Below are positions 1-3,636 of a stretch of 6,755 nt of DNA, one piece after another. Both the position numbers and the translations under genes were made by a program. The stretch comes from Candidatus Heimdallarchaeota archaeon AB_125. GTDB lineage: Archaea > Asgardarchaeota > Heimdallarchaeia > Heimdallarchaeales > Heimdallarchaeaceae. The notes below the pieces were generated by a model. That model was not told the DNA's origin and ran no database searches. It was given only the letters and a program-made list of their open reading frames with translations. Location of the stretch: contig MEHH01000156.1 of assembly GCA_001940755.1 (NCBI GenBank), forward strand, positions 1 to 6,755, in the 5' to 3' direction. Numbering within the stretch: position 1 is the first letter of the stretch; each line of letters begins with the position of its first letter.

Positions 1-1
1 G

Positions 2-184
2 ATCAAAGCTTATTGCAAAGATAAACTTGCTCCTTACAAAATACCAACAATTATAGAATACAAAGAAGATTTACCAAGAACTGCTGTTGGAAAAGTATCA
101 CGCAAGGATTTACGAGAAGCAAGTGCAGCTGCTAGAAGTAAAACAAAAACTCCTGATATAAAGAAGAAAGTAATTGAAAAATAA
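2..184 (+). CDS. Acyl-CoA synthetase / AMP-forming ligase, C-terminal fragment
   Basis: This is the last 60 codons of a gene that starts outside the window and stops at TAA 182-184. The translation carries the C-terminal hallmark of the ANL (acyl-CoA synthetase, AMP-forming) superfamily: a stretch around KLAPYKIP, then LPRTAVGKVSRKDLRE. In that second stretch the lysine of the GK pair (residue 31 of the fragment) matches the invariant A10-motif lysine needed for adenylate formation. Family knowledge says such enzymes activate a carboxylic acid, often a fatty acid, with ATP and CoA in the cytosol. The substrate cannot be read from this end. After the A10 motif comes a lysine-rich tail of about 20 residues with no recognised motif. 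The gene converges with the next one, leaving 22 bases between stop codons. Membership of the superfamily is fairly secure; the exact enzyme is not. Confidence 0.85.
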   Translation: MKAYCKDKLAPYKIPTIIEYKEDLPRTAVGKVSRKDLREASAAARSKTKTPDIKKKVIEK

Positions 185-196
185 AGTATATAGCTG

Positions 197-226
197 AAAG
201 CTGGAATTAAACATCCAGTTTTTCTT
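197..226 (+). terminator. Possible terminator after the acyl-CoA synthetase gene
   Basis: An imperfect hairpin pairs AAAGCTGGA (197-205) with TCCAGTTTT (214-222), with one G-U pair. It is followed directly by further T residues (TTTTTCTT, 219-226). It sits 13 bases after the plus-strand stop and runs into the 3' end of the opposing gene. Archaeal termination depends mainly on the T-run, so the hairpin may not matter. Only the sequence pattern supports this call. Confidence 0.4.
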
Positions 227-935
227 CAATCCTTTTTCTGTCATCATCTTCCAAATTATCAAGTCCCTTAATATTTTCCTTTTCTAATCGTTGGAAGAAG
301 ACACAATCTTCATGGTGCCATCGATAATTTAGATGATTTTCGTAATAATGAGGTTCTCCTAACCTAACAGTCCCTTTTTCTATGTTCGAATCACATGTCC
401 TGCATTTGGACCTGCTGCTTTTTGCATATTCTATTTTCCACCTTTCTTCTCTATCATACATAGTGGATGTAAAGTCTTGATTTTCCATGATAGAATTGAT
501 GATTTCAATGGGATTCCCTCCTTCTAACGCACTTTTTTCTAGTTTCAAGTGGAAAGTATCACGATTTGACATAATAAATGCCAATTGTGCTGGTTTATCC
601 AACTTAAGCTGCTTCTCAATCATAACTTTGGGGGGAAGTTTATCAAAATTTAGTATGTAAATTCCACATGCTATAGACATAAATTTACTTAATTCTCTTT
701 TATTCATAGGTTGAAATTTATTACTTTCAATAATACCGTAGGTTGTTTGTATAACAGTTCTATCAATATCTTCAATATATTCTCGTTCCTTTATGACAAC
801 AAATGATCCTTGTGGAACTTCATCAGTAATTTCTACAATCTGAAAAGAATCAGGATCAATAAAATGTCCCCATTCATTTTCTGAATCAAGATCAATCTTC
901 ATGTTACTATCAATTGTATACAAAAAATAATTCAT
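207..935 (-). CDS. PARP-type zinc finger protein, 242 aa
   Basis: The C-terminal third (about residues 165-240) matches the PARP-type zinc finger (zf-PARP). It has the lead-in WKIEYAKSSRSKC, zinc ligands C178, C181, H208 and C211 in a C-x2-C-x26-H-x2-C pattern, an aromatic W206 just before the H-x2-C, and a closing segment GLDNLEDDDRKRIEEKL. That closing segment resembles the 'G-F-x-x-L-x-x-x-D-Q' helix of eukaryotic fingers. In PARP1 and DNA ligase III this finger binds DNA nicks and ends. The first 160 residues are not recognised: they look mixed alpha/beta, with no signal peptide, membrane segment, ADP-ribosyltransferase or ligase domain. The protein is therefore probably a cytosolic DNA-binding or DNA-break-sensing factor, with the role inferred. 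It lies 56 bases downstream of the ferritin-like gene on the same strand. The ATG at 935 has no clear Shine-Dalgarno site; Met12 (902) is an alternative start. Confidence 0.85.
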   Translation of the reverse strand: MNYFLYTIDSNMKIDLDSENEWGHFIDPDSFQIVEITDEVPQGSFVVIKEREYIEDIDRTVIQTTYGIIESNKFQPMNKRELSKFMSIACGIYILNFDKLPPKVMIEKQLKLDKPAQLAFIMSNRDTFHLKLEKSALEGGNPIEIINSIMENQDFTSTMYDREERWKIEYAKSSRSKCRTCDSNIEKGTVRLGEPHYYENHLNYRWHHEDCVFFQRLEKENIKGLDNLEDDDRKRIEEKLDV

Positions 936-983
936 TATTTAATCTTACTACAAAAGAAACGAAAAGAATGGATAAACAGGTAG

Positions 984-994
984 AGTTTAAATTA
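984..994 (-). promoter_or_regulatory. Weak TATA-like box upstream of the zinc finger gene
   Basis: On the minus strand the segment reads AATTTAAAC and overlaps the stop codon of the ferritin-like gene. It lies about 50 bases upstream of the ATG at 935, which would give a leader of roughly 25 bases. No good purine-rich BRE precedes it. Transcription from the upstream ferritin-like gene is an equally good explanation, so the call is weak. Confidence 0.2.
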
Positions 995-1474
995 TCCACC
1001 AGGAGTACCATGACCGAAAGCATCTTCCCACATGTGATCCCAGATATCTTCTTCAATGAGAGTTTCTTTTTCTACTATAGATTTGTAAATCCATTTCAAT
1101 AATTCTGAATGTCTAAGCTCATCTTCGTAGATAGCTTTAATGACAATTTTTTCTTTGTTATCAAGAAATGATAGATTATCGATATACTCTTTATACTTCT
1201 TCAAAGCAAGAGCTTCAAGTTCCATGTGTTCTTGGATTGCATTAGCAATCTCTTCAGATACTTTTTCATCTATCGCTGGGCTTGGTCCTACTAGTCTATC
1301 TCTTAAAGCTTGGAGCATAGTTTCATGTTTTTGAGAATCTAATGCAACAGCAAGAATCATCTCTCTAACTAATGGATTTTTGATGCCTTTTACAGCTTTT
1401 TGAGCTGCTTCAACTATTTTCTTTTCAACTTCCATTTGTTCTTTATAAAACTCTAATCTTTCTTCTTTACTCAT
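992..1474 (-). CDS. Ferritin-like di-iron domain protein, 160 aa
   Basis: This is an all-helical protein with two repeated helix pairs of the ferritin/rubrerythrin type. Candidate metal ligands are E17 in helix 1, D46/H50 in DSQKH of helix 2, E82/E85 in helix 3 (QEHMELEALAL), and E119/H122 in DELRH of helix 4. Helix 4 has the standard E-x2-H; helix 2 has serine (S47) where the matching glutamate would be, although D46 is nearby. The C-terminus is a short WDHMWEDAFGHGTPGG tail. Family members oxidise Fe(II) or reduce peroxide using a di-iron centre, and some only store iron. There is no rubredoxin domain, so this is not a classical rubrerythrin. The start at 1474 is supported by GGTG at 1480-1483, 5 bases upstream. 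The gene is probably first in a two-gene unit with the zinc finger gene. The fold is confident; the activity is inferred. Confidence 0.8.
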   Translation of the reverse strand: MSKEERLEFYKEQMEVEKKIVEAAQKAVKGIKNPLVREMILAVALDSQKHETMLQALRDRLVGPSPAIDEKVSEEIANAIQEHMELEALALKKYKEYIDNLSFLDNKEKIVIKAIYEDELRHSELLKWIYKSIVEKETLIEEDIWDHMWEDAFGHGTPGG

Positions 1475-1479
1475 AATTA

Positions 1480-1483
1480 CACC
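1480..1483 (-). promoter_or_regulatory. Ribosome binding site of the ferritin-like gene
   Basis: The minus strand reads GGTG followed by 5 bases (TAATT) and ATG. GGTG complements the 16S rRNA 3' end and fixes the start at 1474. The same GGTG with 5-base spacing precedes the peptidase gene at 2389, which suggests this is the organism's usual Shine-Dalgarno form. Confidence 0.6.
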
Positions 1484-1508
1484 ATTATCTTGGTTAAACT
1501 TGAGTTTT

Positions 1509-1538
1509 CTTTATTATATCATTATAAAATCTTTTTGT
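1509..1538 (-). promoter_or_regulatory. Candidate promoter of the ferritin-like gene
   Basis: On the minus strand a BRE-like ACAAAAAG (1531-1538) lies directly upstream of TTTTATAAT (1522-1530). A second TATA-like ATATAATAAA (1509-1518) follows. The first pair would start transcription near 1500, giving a leader of about 25 bases that contains the GGTG site. The promoter overlaps the truncated edge of the permease pseudogene. Confidence 0.4.
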
Positions 1539-1841
1539 CTACTTAAATACAGTTGCAGTAGGTACAGCAAATGGTGTAGGAGGAGGTCTTGCATCTGTGT
1601 TATCACCAGCAAAGATACAGAATGCGCTGCAGTCATTGATAAAGTTGGAATTGAAGGAGAAGCTATCAAGAAATCTGCTCCGATTGCTTTTCTTATAACC
1701 CTTTCAGTATCAATTGTATGTTTAAGTTGGGCGAATAGTTATGTTTGGTGGCAATGGATTATTGCTTTCGCTATCTATTTTGCAATAATTTCAGTAATAG
1801 GACTGGCTTTATATTTCTTCAAAAACAATAAAAAAAAGTGA
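1528..1841 (+). pseudogene. Decayed LctP-like permease, C-terminal remnant with frameshift
   Basis: Two frames together give one continuous piece of membrane transporter. Bases 1528-1626 encode NLFVYLNTVAVGTANGVGG..., ending in LASVLSPAKIQNA. The reading then continues in another frame from about 1626 as AAVIDKVGIEGEAIKKSAP, followed by two membrane helices and a KNNKKK tail that stops at 1839-1841. One lost base near 1624-1627 explains the switch. The SPAKIQNAAA core and the following G-x-E-G segment resemble the C-terminal end of L-lactate permeases (LctP, where the motif is like ISPQSIAIA). The other several hundred residues of such a permease are absent: an in-frame stop at 1525-1527 and the ferritin-like gene lie upstream. 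The second frame contains no methionine codon. This is therefore a non-functional remnant. Another ion-transporter-superfamily permease remains possible. Confidence 0.75.
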
Positions 1842-1842
1842 A

Positions 1843-2013
1843 CTAGCCACCAACAATTAGCTGATGTAAGAGTGTAATTACGTACAAGAGAAGTCCCACA
1901 ACTCCTACGCTTAAGAGAATGTAGCCTAAAGCTATGGCTGCCCCTAAAGCACCTCCACCAAGGATATAAATCAATTTATCTGTGAATTTTCTTTCAGAAG
2001 TCTGTTCCATCAT
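1843..2013 (-). CDS. Small membrane protein, 56 aa, leaderless candidate
   Basis: This short open reading frame begins ATGATG (2013 or 2010) and ends TAG at 1843-1845. The product starts with a polar segment (MMEQTSERKFTDK), then is almost wholly hydrophobic and glycine-rich from about residue 14 to 54. It includes ILGGGALGAAIALGYILLSVGVVGLLLYV, enough for one long or two short membrane helices. I do not recognise a family. Support for a real gene comes from the coherent membrane topology, the double ATG, and a good BRE/TATA element (2033-2048) placed about 24-27 bases upstream of the start, as expected for a leaderless archaeal mRNA. There is no Shine-Dalgarno site. Its stop lies 2 bases from the end of the permease remnant. 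It could be a small regulatory or accessory subunit of a membrane complex, but nothing in the sequence shows this. Confidence 0.6.
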   Translation of the reverse strand: MMEQTSERKFTDKLIYILGGGALGAAIALGYILLSVGVVGLLLYVITLLHQLIVGG

Positions 2014-2032
2014 GTTCTAAAAACAATTGAGT

Positions 2033-2048
2033 AATTTAAACTTTTCTC
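2033..2048 (-). promoter_or_regulatory. BRE/TATA promoter of the small membrane protein gene
   Basis: The minus strand reads GAGAAAAG (2041-2048) then TTTAAATT (2033-2040), a good archaeal BRE plus TATA pair. The TATA centre is about 24 bases from the ATG at 2013 and 27 from the ATG at 2010. Transcription would therefore begin at or next to the start codon. Confidence 0.55.
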
Positions 2049-2054
2049 AGAATC

Positions 2055-2069
2055 TGGTATTTAATACCA
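2055..2069. repeat. 15-bp palindrome, possible operator
   Basis: TGGTATTTAATACCA is a perfect 7-1-7 inverted repeat. It lies just upstream of the BRE of the small membrane protein promoter. This is a position where an activator or other regulator of that gene could bind as a dimer. The regulator is unknown. Confidence 0.4.
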
Positions 2070-2095
2070 AGAAAACTATACTCGGAAAAATAGTT

Positions 2096-2129
2096 AATAG
2101 TTAGAATTATGTTTTTTGAACTAACTATT
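2096..2129. repeat. Inverted repeat, 9-bp arms
   Basis: AATAGTTAG (2096-2104) is matched perfectly by CTAACTATT (2121-2129) across a 16-base loop. The left arm also forms part of a tandem ATAGTTA-ATAGTTA direct repeat (2090-2103 region). It has no T-tail typical of a terminator in either direction, so its role is unknown. Confidence 0.45.
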
Positions 2130-2142
2130 TATGATGAGTTTT

Positions 2143-2160
2143 TATCATCTTGGCATGATA
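2143..2160. repeat. Inverted repeat TATCAT-N6-ATGATA
   Basis: The arms TATCAT (2143-2148) and ATGATA (2155-2160) flank CTTGGC. The left arm can also pair with GATGA at 2133-2137, so two exclusive hairpins are possible in RNA. The same half-sites recur around the peptidase TATA box at 2344-2367. Confidence 0.4.
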
Positions 2161-2165
2161 GTCAA

Positions 2166-2232
2166 ATGACAAAGAGTACTCAAAGCTTGGTGATAAGGAA
2201 GTTCAACACTCTACTCTTAGTACTTTTGTCAT
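2166..2232. repeat. Long inverted repeat, 14 paired bases and 38-base loop
   Basis: The left arm ATGACAAAGAGTACT (2166-2180) pairs with AGTACTTTTGTCAT (2219-2232). All 14 pairs are Watson-Crick if G2174 is bulged. This is the strongest potential secondary structure in the spacer. Within the loop, TACTCTT (2212-2218) can also pair with AAGAGTA (2172-2178), giving a competing stem. It is not flanked by target-site duplications and has no terminator T-tail. It might be a structured RNA, a remnant of a small element or a protein-binding site. Confidence 0.45.
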
Positions 2233-2289
2233 CACTTGTTTTCTTTTGACTTCCCTATAAAAGCTCCCGTAATATTTTGTTCTCACAAG

Positions 2290-2302
2290 TCACTTAAAGT
2301 GA
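2290..2302. repeat. 13-bp palindrome
   Basis: TCACTTAAAGTGA is a perfect 6-1-6 inverted repeat. It is located about 40-50 bases upstream of the peptidase TATA box. It is short enough to arise by chance in AT-rich DNA, but its position would suit a regulator site. Confidence 0.3.
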
Positions 2303-2340
2303 TTCATAGCAAACTTAAGATAACTACATGACAGAATGCA

Positions 2341-2367
2341 TTTATATCATAATGAAAAAAATGATAT
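2341..2367 (+). promoter_or_regulatory. Peptidase promoter with overlapping inverted repeat
   Basis: A TATA-like TTTATATC (2341-2348) would start transcription near 2370, about 20 bases before the ATG. The left arm ATATCAT (2344-2350) of an inverted repeat overlaps this box. Its perfect partner ATGATAT (2361-2367) lies next to the predicted start site, 10 bases away. A protein bound here would block the promoter, so repression is the natural reading, but it is inferred. Confidence 0.45.
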
Positions 2368-2378
2368 GTCTAATAGAA

Positions 2379-2383
2379 AGGTG
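2379..2383 (+). promoter_or_regulatory. Ribosome binding site of the peptidase gene
   Basis: AGGTG followed by 5 bases and ATG (2389) fixes the start. It has the same core and spacing as the site before the ferritin-like gene. Confidence 0.6.
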
Positions 2384-2388
2384 TTATC

Positions 2389-3636
2389 ATGAAAATCACA
2401 AGGATAGATCTAAAGCTTAAGATTAATCCTAATGAACCTGATATGTATGGTTCAGCCTTTCTAACAGTAAAGAATCCATCCCCAAAAATAGAATTGATGA
2501 TTAACAAACAACTTCAATGGCTAGAATTCTACTCAGAAGTTAAAGGAAAAAAATACTATTTCACTCCTCTTGAGAAAGCTGTTGCTGAAAATCATTTTCT
2601 TAAATCTGCAAAAATTTGGTCAATAGAACTTCCTGAAGAAATACAAGGTCTAGACGAATTTCATCTCTCAGTAAGATATTCAGGTCAAATAGAATCTGAT
2701 CCATGGTCAACTAACTATATCTCTGAAACAGGTGTAGAGCTAGGATTGTATGTTGCTTATTATCCAATTTTGAACATAACAGACAAGATGAGCTTTTCAT
2801 TAATCCTTCAAGCACCTAAAAGTTGGTCGTGGATAATGAATAGTGAAAGACTGAAAGATTGTCAGTGTGATATTTGGGTAAGTGAAGAACCAAAAACAGA
2901 TCTCTATATTATAGGGATTCCTACTAAGGAAGCTATTAGTCCAGAGAAATTTTCAAGGTTTTGGGGACTTAAAAGAAACTATGGTAGATTTAGTGAATTG
3001 GATAGCTATCTTGAGAAATTCTACTACTCACTAGTTGAAATTCTTGGAAAACCTCCTCTTGACAGCTTCAAAATTGTTTTAGTACCAAGAGAAAAGGGAG
3101 GAATGATTACTCGTCAAGGAATTATAGTCATGCAAGATAATATCCCAGAAGATGTCATTGTAGAAAAAAGAGATATTCTTATTCTAAAATGGGTTCATGA
3201 GATGTGTCATTTCTGGTTTAATAAGACGTCAGTTGAAACCTACGATAATTGGATTGATGAAGGTTTAAGTGATTATATCTCTCTTTTTATCTCCAAATTT
3301 ACATTTAGTGAAAATTTCTACTCAGAGCAAATACAAGAAATTAAAAACAAGATTAGTGAATGTGAAGATTTGGTCCCAATAAAAGATATAACAAGACAAC
3401 ATGATAAAGCAGATGTACTGTTTTACAAATATGGATCGTTGATTTTCCATGAAATAAATGAAATTATTGGAGATGAACAATTCAGATTATTTCTTTCAAA
3501 TTTTGCAGAAGAATCATTAAGAGCTAATCAAATAACAACTGAAGATCTTATAGAAGCTCTAAAAGGAGTATACAAAAACGATTGGGAAACCTTTCTAAAT
3601 GAAAAAATAGAAAAGAAACCTTCAATGGAGATTTAA
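2389..3636 (+). CDS. Compact M1-like zinc metallopeptidase, 415 aa
   Basis: The zinc-binding motif H270-E-M-C-H274 is followed by NWIDEG, whose E291 is the expected third ligand, as in gluzincins of the M1 aminopeptidase family. The downstream FYKYGSLIFHEINEIIGDEQFRLF (from residue 345) matches the family's tyrosine-containing Y-x-K-G segment, with Y346 or Y348 as candidate catalytic tyrosine. Residues 1 to about 185 look like the beta-sandwich N-terminal domain; 190-400 form the catalytic domain. Two features are odd. The spacing is HExxH-x16-E rather than the usual x18. The GAMEN-like site reads GGMITRQGIIVM (237-248), lacking the glutamate that anchors the substrate's free amino group. The protein also lacks the C-terminal helical domain of full-length M1 enzymes. 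It has no signal peptide, so it is probably cytosolic. It should still cut peptides, but the cleavage mode is uncertain. Confidence 0.8.
   Translation: MKITRIDLKLKINPNEPDMYGSAFLTVKNPSPKIELMINKQLQWLEFYSEVKGKKYYFTPLEKAVAENHFLKSAKIWSIELPEEIQGLDEFHLSVRYSGQIESDPWSTNYISETGVELGLYVAYYPILNITDKMSFSLILQAPKSWSWIMNSERLKDCQCDIWVSEEPKTDLYIIGIPTKEAISPEKFSRFWGLKRNYGRFSELDSYLEKFYYSLVEILGKPPLDSFKIVLVPREKGGMITRQGIIVMQDNIPEDVIVEKRDILILKWVHEMCHFWFNKTSVETYDNWIDEGLSDYISLFISKFTFSENFYSEQIQEIKNKISECEDLVPIKDITRQHDKADVLFYKYGSLIFHEINEIIGDEQFRLFLSNFAEESLRANQITTEDLIEALKGVYKNDWETFLNEKIEKKPSMEI

Larger units (their letters stand above)
2014..2388. other. Divergent intergenic spacer rich in inverted repeats
   Basis: This 375-base spacer separates the small membrane protein gene (-) from the peptidase gene (+). 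It contains the promoters of both and at least six inverted repeats, listed separately. It also holds a TATAAAAG box (plus strand, about 2256-2263) that could serve as a distal promoter. No tRNA-like, CRISPR-like or convincing protein-coding sequence is visible, apart from a doubtful 27-codon hydrophobic ORF at 2166-2249. Confidence 0.7.

Noticed and set aside
914..1102. Plus-strand open frame of 62 codons
   Set aside because: It lies opposite the ferritin-like gene end and its intergenic gap, gives a low-complexity product with no motif, and has no ribosome site.
1140..1334. Plus-strand open frame of 64 codons
   Set aside because: It lies wholly antisense within the ferritin-like gene, which is well supported by family motifs and a ribosome site.
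1500..1625. N-terminal part of a 113-codon plus-strand frame starting at TTG 1500
   Set aside because: This part is the wrong frame of the permease remnant. The residues are cysteine/arginine-rich nonsense, whereas the neighbouring frame gives a coherent permease motif.
1600..1640. Programmed frameshift in the permease remnant
   Set aside because: There is no slippery heptamer or stimulatory structure at the junction, and the N-terminal bulk of the permease is missing, so decay is the simpler explanation.
2131..2200. C/D box small RNA, from a perfect C box ATGATGA at 2131-2137
   Set aside because: No CTGA D or D' box occurs in the following 120 bases on this strand, so the required pairing of boxes is absent.
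2166..2232. Miniature transposable element bounded by inverted repeats
   Set aside because: The unit is only 67 bases, has no target-site duplication, and no second copy is visible in the window.
2014..2388. tRNA or other conserved RNA gene in the spacer
   Set aside because: No T-arm (GGTTCRA-like) or CCA-ending acceptor arrangement was found, and the region is as AT-rich as its surroundings.
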